43,331 nucleotides of DNA, taken from assembly GCA_017640485.1 (NCBI GenBank), contig JAEPQP010000010.1, positions 1 through 43,331 of the forward strand, written 5' to 3'. Source of the stretch: Phycisphaerales bacterium. Lineage in GTDB: Bacteria > Planctomycetota > Phycisphaerae > Phycisphaerales > UBA1924. Position numbers and translations under genes: made by a program. Shown here piece after piece: positions 26,194 to 33,237 of the stretch (positions are counted from its first letter, which is position 1; each line of letters begins with the position of its first letter). The notes beneath the pieces are model-generated. The model was not told the DNA's origin, did no database searches, and worked only from the letters and a program-made list of their open reading frames with translations.

Positions 26194-28680
26194 GTGAGCG
26201 AAGAACCTGCACAAGACCAAGCGATCGAGACGGAAGGTCAGGATGACCAGCCCATCGCTGAGCCGATCGGTGATCCGGTCGAGTATGTCAAACGCGACTG
26301 GCGCAGTCTCTGGCAGACCCCCGCGCTCCTCGCCGGAGGCGGTCTCTTGCTGCTCGGACTCGCGCTCACGATCTCGACCAAGCCCGAGCCCACCCTCAGG
26401 CCAGCACTCAAGCAGTCCGACGCACTACTCAAAGCCGAGCGGTACGAGGAAGCGATCGAGGTCCTCAACACCAAGGTCTATCCGTTCGTCGCGGTCCCCG
26501 ACGGCGCAACAGTTGACGAGCAGATCCATTATCACCTCAACAAAGCACGCGCGATCGATCGTGGTCAGCGTGCCGCGGGATTCGAGGACGACCGGAACTT
26601 CGTCTCGATCATCCGCGAGTACCTCGAAGCCGAGCGTCTGGGCGCGGTCCTGGAAGCCAATGACCTCGCAACCCTCGCTCGCGTCTACCTCGCGCGTGAC
26701 GAACTCAAGAAAGCCAAGATTCGGGTCGCGCAGATCCCGGTCAAGCGTCGCGACCTCCGCGACGGGTTGAATCACCAGATCGTCGAGAATCTGCTGGACC
26801 GCGTCGTCCCGGACATCGAACCCGCGATGGAACTGCTCGGAGAGATGCTCGCGGATCCACAGCTCTCGATCGACGAGCGTGTCTGGGCGCTCGAGCGCGA
26901 ATCCCGCATCCAGCTCGAGCGTGGGTACATCGACGAGACCATCACGCGGATCCTCCGCGAGATGCCGAGACTCAACGAAGCCGAAAAAGATGGTCGCTCG
27001 CGTCTGCACCTTCTGCTCGCGCGCGGATATCTCGCTCTGGGCGCCAATGAACTCGTCCGGAAACAGATCAACCACGCCTACGACCTGGGGAGCGCCGGTG
27101 ATCCGCACTACTCCGAGATCCTGCTCGCGCACGCCCGCCTCGAAGATGTTGAAGGAAACATCTACGAGGCGCGTGATCTCTACACAGAAATTGCAGAAAA
27201 CTATTCACGCGATCGCGCCTACCTCTGGGGATTGGTCGGTGTCGGAGAAACCCAAGCCGCGATCGGCGAATCAGAACTCTCGCTCGAAGCGTACGAGACA
27301 TTGGTCGGAAACTACGACGCGATCGGATACGAAACCGAGCCCAGCCGCAGACAGGTGCTCGATTCCATCCTCGATCGAGCCGGGGATGCACTTGCCGGGG
27401 GAAACCCAGAAGATGCGCTGCGGTACGCCTCCATTGGTGATCGACTGTACACAGGGCGCGAGATCCCATCCGATATCCTCGCGATGCTCATCAGCGGGCA
27501 CAAAGCAATGGCCGAGCGATTGCTCGGCCGTCCACTCGAAGAGTCCAAGTCACTCCTGAATCTGGACCCATCCACGCGATCGCGTGTCCAGCGTCATCTG
27601 ATTGCCGCCGCGACCAACGCACGCATCCACGCCGAGCGATTCGTCGTGACCAACCTCCCCAAGTACGCGGATTCACTCTGGACAGCCGCGGATCTCTACG
27701 ACCGAGCCGGGGATCAGCGCGAAGCGATCATCGCATTCCAAACCTACTCCAGCTCTATGCCCTCAGATCCAAGATACGCCGAAGCGCTGTTCCGTTTGGG
27801 TGAGTCTCTCCGAGCGATCGGTGATTTCCAGAAGTCCGCTGAGATCTTCGAGCAGCTGATCGAGGACCGCGAGGGAATTCTCGGAGCCGATATCGGACCG
27901 TTCGCGGATTCAAGCTTTGTGCCGCTGGCGCAAGCATACCTGTACGACGAAGATCCCGAGAACGACACGAAAGCCGAGCAACTGCTCCAGACCGCTCTCA
28001 ACGGCACCAAAGTCTCCGCAGAAACCGAACTCTACAGAACCGCGCTCCTCGAACTCGCGGGTCACTTCGATTCCACCAACCGGCCCGAGCGAGCGATCGA
28101 ACGCTACGAGGAGTTTGTCTCACGCTACGAGGGCGATCCCGAAACCGCCGTCGTCATCTTCCGCCTCGCAGAAGCCCACCGACGACTCGGGGACACCATC
28201 GAGCAATCACTCGGCGAAGCCATGCCCGCGGCTGAACGCAATGAACGCATCGCCAAGATGCGGTCCCATCGCACGCGTGCAATCGAGCACTACGAGAACG
28301 CGATCCGTGAACTCGACGCGCTCAAGGTCACCCAGATGGGGATCTTCGAGTCCATCGCGCTCCGCAATGCGTACTTCTATCTGGGCGACTGCGCCTTCGA
28401 TCTCGGAAACTACGACGATGCGATCCGCTACTACGATGTCGCACGCGACCGGTACTCCGATGACCCCGCTTCACTCGTTGCGATGGTCCAGATCGTGAAC
28501 GCGTACATCGCCAAGGACGAGATCGGGAGAGCCGCGACCGCGAACGAGCGTGCCCGTCGTTTCTACACATCCATCCCCGATGAGGTCTGGGACGACCCGA
28601 ATCTCCCGATGGATCGGGCAGATTGGGAGCGATGGCTCGATTCGAGCGCCATGCTCCTCAGCGGCGTCACCAACCCATAA
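26194..28680 (+). CDS. Large membrane-anchored TPR-repeat protein
   Basis: The 828-residue product has a short acidic cytoplasmic N-terminus and one membrane segment (about residues 44-61, LLAGGGLLLLGLALTIS). More than 750 residues of TPR-like helical repeats follow, recognisable by patterns such as RYAEALFRLGESLRAIGDFQKSAEIFEQL and AYFYLGDCAFDLGNYDDAIRYYDVARDRY. It probably projects into the periplasm and organises a protein complex. The GTG at 26194 was chosen because GAGGA lies five bases upstream (26184-26188); an in-frame GTG at 26170 lacks this. No enzyme domain is seen. It lies just ahead of the flagellar cluster but a flagellar role is not shown. Confidence 0.85.
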   Translation: MSEEPAQDQAIETEGQDDQPIAEPIGDPVEYVKRDWRSLWQTPALLAGGGLLLLGLALTISTKPEPTLRPALKQSDALLKAERYEEAIEVLNTKVYPFVAVPDGATVDEQIHYHLNKARAIDRGQRAAGFEDDRNFVSIIREYLEAERLGAVLEANDLATLARVYLARDELKKAKIRVAQIPVKRRDLRDGLNHQIVENLLDRVVPDIEPAMELLGEMLADPQLSIDERVWALERESRIQLERGYIDETITRILREMPRLNEAEKDGRSRLHLLLARGYLALGANELVRKQINHAYDLGSAGDPHYSEILLAHARLEDVEGNIYEARDLYTEIAENYSRDRAYLWGLVGVGETQAAIGESELSLEAYETLVGNYDAIGYETEPSRRQVLDSILDRAGDALAGGNPEDALRYASIGDRLYTGREIPSDILAMLISGHKAMAERLLGRPLEESKSLLNLDPSTRSRVQRHLIAAATNARIHAERFVVTNLPKYADSLWTAADLYDRAGDQREAIIAFQTYSSSMPSDPRYAEALFRLGESLRAIGDFQKSAEIFEQLIEDREGILGADIGPFADSSFVPLAQAYLYDEDPENDTKAEQLLQTALNGTKVSAETELYRTALLELAGHFDSTNRPERAIERYEEFVSRYEGDPETAVVIFRLAEAHRRLGDTIEQSLGEAMPAAERNERIAKMRSHRTRAIEHYENAIRELDALKVTQMGIFESIALRNAYFYLGDCAFDLGNYDDAIRYYDVARDRYSDDPASLVAMVQIVNAYIAKDEIGRAATANERARRFYTSIPDEVWDDPNLPMDRADWERWLDSSAMLLSGVTNP

Positions 28681-28701
28681 CTAAGACATAACCAACACAT
28701 C

Positions 28702-28716
28702 GCACCAGTCTCGTGC
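28702..28716. promoter_or_regulatory. NtrC-type activator site candidate 1
   Basis: GCACCAGTCTCGTGC has the form GCAC-N7-GTGC, the layout of NtrC-family enhancer sites. It lies in the 155-base gap before the FlgN-like/kinase/activator genes. Confidence 0.5.
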
Positions 28717-28765
28717 TGCTCCGGAACGGAAACTTGCGCAGATAGTGGAGCGGTGCGCACAAACA

Positions 28766-28773
28766 GCCGATAA
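28766..28773 (+). promoter_or_regulatory. Sequence identical to the sigma-28 -10 consensus
   Basis: GCCGATAA matches the flagellar sigma-28 -10 consensus exactly, 62 bases before the FlgN-like start. No TAAA-like -35 is found 15 bases upstream, so it may be coincidence. Confidence 0.25.
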
Positions 28774-28782
28774 CTCTTCTCA

Positions 28783-28797
28783 GCACCAGTCAGGTGC
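28783..28797. promoter_or_regulatory. NtrC-type activator site candidate 2
   Basis: GCACCAGTCAGGTGC, again GCAC-N7-GTGC and sharing the GCACCAGTC half with the copy 81 bases upstream. Five-base arms are perfect (GCACC/GGTGC). A palindrome GTGCGCAC lies between the two copies at 28753-28760. Confidence 0.5.
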
Positions 28798-28835
28798 GTG
28801 CCGAATGGATTCGGCAGATGATCCGGAGGTCACGG

Positions 28836-29288
28836 ATGACCCATCAGAATGCAGATGAGAGCCGAACGCAGCGTGTCGATACCCTGCTCACGCAGATGAG
28901 GACTCTCTGTGCTCAGATCGACGCGATCGGCGAGAAGCAGCAGCAGCTCCTCGATGCCGACGAACTCGAAGCATTCGTCGAATCACTCAACAGCCGAAAT
29001 CCGATGATCGAATCGCTCGCGGCCAAAAGCTCACAGGTCGAGCAGTTCCTCGAGTGCGATGGGGTCGGAGCGGATCTGGTCAGCTCCGCACGCGCTCAAC
29101 TCGACGAGATGTCGACGACCGTCACCAAGATCCTCAAGCGGGACGCGGAGCAGCAGGTCGTTGTTGAAAGGCGCCGCGACGAACTCTCCAAGCAGCTCTC
29201 CGGAGTCGGAAACGGGCGCACCGCCGTCCGCGCCTACGGCGGCGCTCAGCCACAACCCAAACCAAACTTTCAAGATCGGGAAGGGTAA
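28836..29288 (+). CDS. FlgN-like flagellar export chaperone
   Basis: The 150-residue product is almost wholly helical and coiled-coil (residues 8-125), with a disordered Pro/Gln tail. Pattern and size resemble FlgN, the chaperone of hook-associated proteins: an N-terminal ... LCAQIDAIGEKQQQLLDADELEAFVESLNSRN segment, where FlgN-type proteins have a similar ...L..k..aL...d.e.l..l...k. Sequence similarity in this family is low, so the name is tentative. The ATG at 28836 has a perfect GGAGG six bases upstream (28825-28829). The sensor kinase gene begins two bases after its stop. Confidence 0.6.
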   Translation: MTHQNADESRTQRVDTLLTQMRTLCAQIDAIGEKQQQLLDADELEAFVESLNSRNPMIESLAAKSSQVEQFLECDGVGADLVSSARAQLDEMSTTVTKILKRDAEQQVVVERRRDELSKQLSGVGNGRTAVRAYGGAQPQPKPNFQDREG

Positions 29289-29290
29289 TC

Positions 29291-30292
29291 GTGGACCAGA
29301 GCACGCTTCCAACCACCGACTCCTCAGCAGCCATCACCGAAGGCCAAGCCCCGACACCCTCGCTCTCGGCCGGGGATCTCGCGGAACTGATGAGCTCATT
29401 CAATGAGGTCACCGCAAAGCTCGAGAAGACCCACACCCAGCTCCGCAACGAGGTCGTCCGTCTCAACACTGAACTCACCCAAGCCAATGAAGCGCTCCAG
29501 CGTTCCAAGCGTCTCGCGGCGCTCGGGGAGATGGCAGCCGGGATCTCTCACGAGATCCGCAACCCGTTGGGATCCATCCGCTTATACACCCGCATGCTCC
29601 ACGAGGACCTCGCGGAGATGCCCGAGCAGTGCTCCATTGTCGACAAGATCGGACGAGCCGTGACCGGTTTGGATCAAATCGTCGGGGATGTCCTCGCGTT
29701 CTCACGCGAACTCAGGGTCAGACAAGACACCATCGACTCCTCCATGCTCCTCAGTGATGCGCAGGACGCGTGTCTTGCAGAACTCCAGGGGATTAAGGTC
29801 GAGATCGAGATCGATCAGGACTGCAACGAACTGCTCGGGGATGCATCCCTGCTCCACCAAGCACTGATAAACATCATCCGCAACGGCGCTCAAGCAACCA
29901 AAGACAATGCCGGGGGCGTGATGACCCTCGGAGTCTCGCGCAGCGAAGACGGAGGCCGAGTGCTTTTCGTTCGCGACAGCGGTGGGGGGATCGAATCAAG
30001 CGTGATCGAACGGATGTTCAATCCGTTCTTCACCACCCGAGCCGCGGGGACGGGGCTCGGGCTTTCCATCGTACACCGGATCATGGACGCCCACGGCGGA
30101 TCGGTCCGGGTTGAGAACACCAACGACGAATCGGACTGGACACACGGCGCCATCGTGTCCCTCCATCTCCCGAAACAACTCGTCAGCACTCCGTCCGAAG
30201 AAGGACAACCTCAGATCGTGGTCAGAGCCGGACGCATGTCCGAATCATCGCCGCATGCAGCAGAGCCCTCAGCTCAAGGGGAAACATCGTGA
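29291..30292 (+). CDS. Sensor histidine kinase of the flagellar regulon (FlrB/FleS/AtoS-like)
   Basis: The 333-residue soluble kinase lacks membrane segments. An N-terminal coiled coil (residues 28-75) leads into the HisKA domain, with phospho-acceptor His87 in AAGISHEIRNPLGSIRLYTRML. The ATP-binding domain has the N box (ALINIIRNGAQAT), G1 (DSGGGI), F box (MFNPFFTT) and G2 (GTGLGLSIVHRI). This matches cytoplasmic NtrB/FlrB-type kinases. It starts with GTG at 29291 and its stop overlaps the activator's GTG start (GTGA), so the pair is translationally coupled. It probably phosphorylates the adjacent sigma-54 activator in response to assembly state, as in Vibrio FlrBC or Campylobacter FlgSR. 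Confidence 0.92.
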   Translation: MDQSTLPTTDSSAAITEGQAPTPSLSAGDLAELMSSFNEVTAKLEKTHTQLRNEVVRLNTELTQANEALQRSKRLAALGEMAAGISHEIRNPLGSIRLYTRMLHEDLAEMPEQCSIVDKIGRAVTGLDQIVGDVLAFSRELRVRQDTIDSSMLLSDAQDACLAELQGIKVEIEIDQDCNELLGDASLLHQALINIIRNGAQATKDNAGGVMTLGVSRSEDGGRVLFVRDSGGGIESSVIERMFNPFFTTRAAGTGLGLSIVHRIMDAHGGSVRVENTNDESDWTHGAIVSLHLPKQLVSTPSEEGQPQIVVRAGRMSESSPHAAEPSAQGETS

Positions 30293-31845
30293 GTATGAAA
30301 TCAGTCCTCGTGGTCGACGACAAAGAAATGATGCGCGATTCAGTCGGCTCAACCCTTACGCGAGCAGGGTTCAGCGTCCGGACCGCTGTCGACGGCCGCT
30401 CAGCACTCAAAGAGATTACTTCCAAGCGCCCCGACGCGGTCATCACCGATCTCAACATGCCCGGAATGACCGGCGTCGATCTGACCGGTGAGATCCGAGC
30501 AATCGACGAAGACCTCCCGGTCATTCTCATGACCGCGTTCGGAACGATCGAGACCGCCGTGCAAGCGATGAAGAACGGCGCTTTCGACTACATCACCAAA
30601 CCATTTGAAGGCGACGAGATGATCATCGCCGTCAAGCGTGCGATCAACCACGCCGGGATCCTCAAGGAAAACGCGATCCTCAAAGCACACGCACGCGACA
30701 CGCAGCCCCTCAACAGCCCCGTTGGACTGGACCGCATCATCGGGAAGTCCGCCGCGATCCGCAAAGTCCGTGAGCAAGTCCGCGCGGTAGCATCCAGTCA
30801 CGGCACAGTCCTCATCACCGGAGAATCGGGTGTCGGGAAGGAAGTCGTCGCCCACGCTGTGCACGATCTCTCTCCACGCGCCGATGCGGCATACCTCGCC
30901 GTCAACTGCGCCGCGCTCAATGAGAGCCTGCTCGAATCTGAACTGTTCGGACACGAACGAGGCGCGTTCACCGGTGCAGACAAGATGCGTAAGGGACGCT
31001 TCGAACTCGCCGAGAACGGCTCACTCCTGCTCGATGAGGTCTCGGAAGTCTCGCCGCAGATCCAAGCCAAGCTCCTCCGGGTGCTCCAAGAACGCGCTTT
31101 CGAGCGGGTCGGGTCATCCACAACCATCGGGGTCGATGTCCGCGTGATCGCGACGAGCAACCGCGATCTCCCGAAAGCCGCGTCGATGGGCGAGTTCCGT
31201 CAGGATCTTTTCTACCGACTCAATGTCCTCCCCATCCAGATCCCGCCGCTGCGTGATCGGATCGAGGATGTTCCGCTACTCGCAGAGTACTTTGTTGAGA
31301 AGGTCTGCAGCCGTGATGGACGCCGGGCAATCCAGATCAGCAGCGACGCCATGGACCTCATGTCCAGTTACGCATGGCCTGGAAATGTCCGCGAACTCCA
31401 GAACATCTGCGAACGAGCGGTCGTCCTCTCGGATCCAAAGTCCACCGAGATCGCTCGCGCCACCCTCGAGCCTTGGCTCATGGAGTCCCGCCCGACCCCC
31501 AAAGCGATGCCGCTGCGTCCGCAAGCCGGTTCAACCGCCGGATCCATAAACGGCTCCGCATCCGCGTTCGGACAAGTTTCCGCCCAGCATGCGCCATCGC
31601 CCACGAGCAACTACACCCAGCCCGCGGCCCAACCAACGATGTCATCGTTCGCTGAACCCAAACTTGAATACCGTCCAGGCGACAAAACCCTCGCCGAGAT
31701 CGAACGCGAAGAAATCGTCGCGACGCTCCAGCGATTCAACGGCCATCGTCAAAAAACCGCCAAAGCTCTCGGAATCGGGGTCCGCACACTGGGTCTCAAG
31801 CTCAAGAAATGGAAAGAGGACAGCCTCGTCTCTCCGAACCTGTAA
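30289..31845 (+). CDS. Sigma-54-dependent response regulator (FlrC/FleR/NtrC-like)
   Basis: The 518-residue product has three domains. The receiver (residues 1-120) has Asp10/Asp11, phospho-acceptor Asp54 in DLNMPGMTG and KPFEGDE. The AAA+ activator domain (about 155-390) has Walker A GESGVGKE, the sigma-54 contact loop GAFTGA near residue 225, and LLLDEVSEVSPQIQAKLLRVLQE. A Gln/Ser/Pro-rich linker is followed by a Fis-type helix-turn-helix (NGHRQKTAKALGIGVRTLGLKLKKW) at the C-terminus. Together with the preceding kinase it should activate sigma-54 promoters of flagellar genes. GTG at 30289 with GGGG seven bases upstream is the likely start; ATG at 30295 is the alternative. Confidence 0.95.
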   Translation: MSMKSVLVVDDKEMMRDSVGSTLTRAGFSVRTAVDGRSALKEITSKRPDAVITDLNMPGMTGVDLTGEIRAIDEDLPVILMTAFGTIETAVQAMKNGAFDYITKPFEGDEMIIAVKRAINHAGILKENAILKAHARDTQPLNSPVGLDRIIGKSAAIRKVREQVRAVASSHGTVLITGESGVGKEVVAHAVHDLSPRADAAYLAVNCAALNESLLESELFGHERGAFTGADKMRKGRFELAENGSLLLDEVSEVSPQIQAKLLRVLQERAFERVGSSTTIGVDVRVIATSNRDLPKAASMGEFRQDLFYRLNVLPIQIPPLRDRIEDVPLLAEYFVEKVCSRDGRRAIQISSDAMDLMSSYAWPGNVRELQNICERAVVLSDPKSTEIARATLEPWLMESRPTPKAMPLRPQAGSTAGSINGSASAFGQVSAQHAPSPTSNYTQPAAQPTMSSFAEPKLEYRPGDKTLAEIEREEIVATLQRFNGHRQKTAKALGIGVRTLGLKLKKWKEDSLVSPNL

Positions 31846-31853
31846 CGACTCAT

Positions 31854-31868
31854 TGGCACACATCGTGC
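31854..31868 (+). promoter_or_regulatory. Sigma-54 promoter candidate before flgB
   Basis: TGGCAC-ACATC-GTGC places GG and GC exactly 12 bases apart as required for sigma-54 (-24/-12). Predicted transcription starts near 31880, only about six bases before the flgB ATG. It follows the sigma-54 activator gene directly. Confidence 0.55.
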
Positions 31869-31885
31869 GAGTCTGAGGTGTTGTG

Positions 31886-32332
31886 ATGATCAGCGATCTA
31901 GGAAATGCGGGAGCCATGCCAGCAGCAGAAATGCTGCTGAAGTTCGCTGGACAGCGCCAGCGTGTGATCGCACACAACATCGCGAACATCGACACCCCCA
32001 ACTTCCAGATGAAAGATGTCGATCCCCAAGCATTCCAGAACATGCTCGGCAAAGCGATCGATAAACGACGCAAGCAGAACGGCGGAGCCTTCGGAGCACT
32101 CCAGTGGGAAGAAACGAGGGACATCCAACGGATCGGACGATCCAACGACTTCAAACTCGTCCCAACAACAGGTCACCACGGCGGAATCCTGCATCACGAC
32201 CGCAACGACGCAGATCTGGAACGGATGATGCAAGACATGGTCGAAAACGCGACTGCGTACAGAGTGGCCGCGGATTTGCTCAGAAGCCAACGGAACCAAC
32301 TCCAGAACGCGATCGCACAGCGCGTCGTCTAA
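31886..32332 (+). CDS. flgB: Flagellar basal-body rod protein FlgB
   Basis: Proximal rod subunit exported by the flagellar type III system. The N-terminal rod-protein signature is clear (LLKFAGQRQRVIAHNIANIDTPNFQMKDVD). The C-terminal helix VENATAYRVAADLLRSQRNQLQNAI is typical of rod and hook proteins. The ATG at 31886 is preferred, with GAGG seven bases upstream (31875-31878); a GTG one codon earlier is also open. The product is 148 residues, near the family norm. It heads the structural part of the flagellar operon and is preceded by a sigma-54-like promoter. Confidence 0.95.
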   Translation: MISDLGNAGAMPAAEMLLKFAGQRQRVIAHNIANIDTPNFQMKDVDPQAFQNMLGKAIDKRRKQNGGAFGALQWEETRDIQRIGRSNDFKLVPTTGHHGGILHHDRNDADLERMMQDMVENATAYRVAADLLRSQRNQLQNAIAQRVV

Positions 32333-32348
32333 TCAGAAGGACCTCATC

Positions 32349-32741
32349 ATGTACGGCTCACTCGATGTCTCAACCAGCGGAATGATCGCTCAGCGCACCC
32401 GGATGGAAGTCGTCGCGTCCAACATTGCTCACGCCAACACCCTCGAAAATGACCAGGGGGAATACGACCCCTATCTCCGCAGAGCCGCGATGTTTTCCCC
32501 AAAGCCCGGCGGAAATGGAGTCGAGGTCTCCGAGATCCATATCGACGAAACCGCACTCAGAACCGAATACCGCAAGGGACACCCGTTCGCTGACGAGGAA
32601 GGGTACCTCCAAGTCCCGGATATCGATACTACCTTCGAATGGGTCAACGGCTTGCAAGCATCGCGAGCGTACGAAGCCAATATCGTCGCCGCGGAAACCA
32701 CAAAGAACATGATGGCACAAGCGTTGCGTCTCCTCGCATGA
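32349..32741 (+). CDS. flgC: Flagellar basal-body rod protein FlgC
   Basis: Proximal rod subunit, 130 residues. It has the rod signature (SLDVSTSGMIAQRTRMEVVASNIAHANTLEN), the family's YLQVPDIDTTFEWVNGLQASRAYEANI, and the C-terminal helix TTKNMMAQALRLL. AGGACC lies before the ATG at 32349, 16 bases after flgB. The last codons contain a full sigma-54 promoter match that could drive fliE (see 32713). Confidence 0.96.
   Translation: MYGSLDVSTSGMIAQRTRMEVVASNIAHANTLENDQGEYDPYLRRAAMFSPKPGGNGVEVSEIHIDETALRTEYRKGHPFADEEGYLQVPDIDTTFEWVNGLQASRAYEANIVAAETTKNMMAQALRLLA
32713..32727 (+). promoter_or_regulatory. Sigma-54 promoter candidate inside the end of flgC, ahead of fliE
   Basis: TGGCAC-AAGCG-TTGC matches the sigma-54 consensus at -24 and -12 with exact spacing. 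The predicted start is near 32739, giving a 34-base leader with GGAG (32763-32766) six bases before the fliE ATG. It encodes Met-Ala-Gln-Ala-Leu of FlgC, so coding constraint could have produced it by chance. Confidence 0.55.
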
Positions 32742-32772
32742 TGGTGTACCCTAAAGCAACTCGGAGACTCTC

Positions 32773-33087
32773 ATGAGCGACCCACTGGGATTAATCGGAT
32801 CAGCCGGAGGCATGAACAACATGCCCAGCGGTGCCGGCGGATCCGCTCAGAACGCAAACAGCAACTCCCCGGACTTTAAAGCCGTCCTGATGGGGAACCT
32901 CAAAGAGGTCAACGCGTTGCAACAAGACGCGACCCGAGCCGCTGAGGACCTCGTTTCAGGCAAACGCGACGACATCGAAGGCGTCATCGCCGCGACCGAC
33001 AAAGCGGACACCGCATTCAAAATGCTCCAAGCAATGCGGAACCAGGTCATGCAGGCTTACGACGAAGTCAAGCAGATGCGCGTCTGA
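32773..33087 (+). CDS. fliE: Flagellar hook-basal body complex protein FliE
   Basis: Adaptor between the MS ring and the rod, 104 residues. The Gly/Asn/Ser-rich N-terminus precedes the conserved region FKAVLMGNLKEVNALQQDA, then GKRDDIEGVIAATDKADTAFKMLQAMRNQVMQAYDEVKQM, which is characteristic. The ATG at 32773 has GGAG six bases upstream. A 150-base gap separates it from fliF. Confidence 0.95.
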   Translation: MSDPLGLIGSAGGMNNMPSGAGGSAQNANSNSPDFKAVLMGNLKEVNALQQDATRAAEDLVSGKRDDIEGVIAATDKADTAFKMLQAMRNQVMQAYDEVKQMRV

Positions 33088-33237
33088 TCCTGACCCATCG
33101 AGCACCCACACATCCCACAATCCAGACCCACCAGCGCAACAAATGACCGCTTGAAATTTTCATGCGCAGATCGTGCATTTGGTTGTCAAGGATTGCGCAG
33201 CGATCGGCCGATGATGCCTTGAGCCATCCGATCTGGG
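33088..33237. other. Gap between fliE and fliF with possible control elements
   Basis: The largest gap within the flagellar gene run. It contains the inverted repeat TGAAA-T-TTTCA (33152-33162), immediately followed by TGCGCAGATCGTGCA. The latter resembles the sigma-54 site before flgB but lacks the GG at -24. A GCCGATGA resembling the sigma-28 -10 lies at 33207-33214 without a good -35. A separate promoter for fliF is possible. Confidence 0.35.

Noticed and set aside
28723-28737. Sigma-54 promoter CGG...TTGC before the FlgN-like gene
   Set aside because: GG and GC are 13 bases apart instead of 12, and sigma-54 tolerates little change in this spacing.
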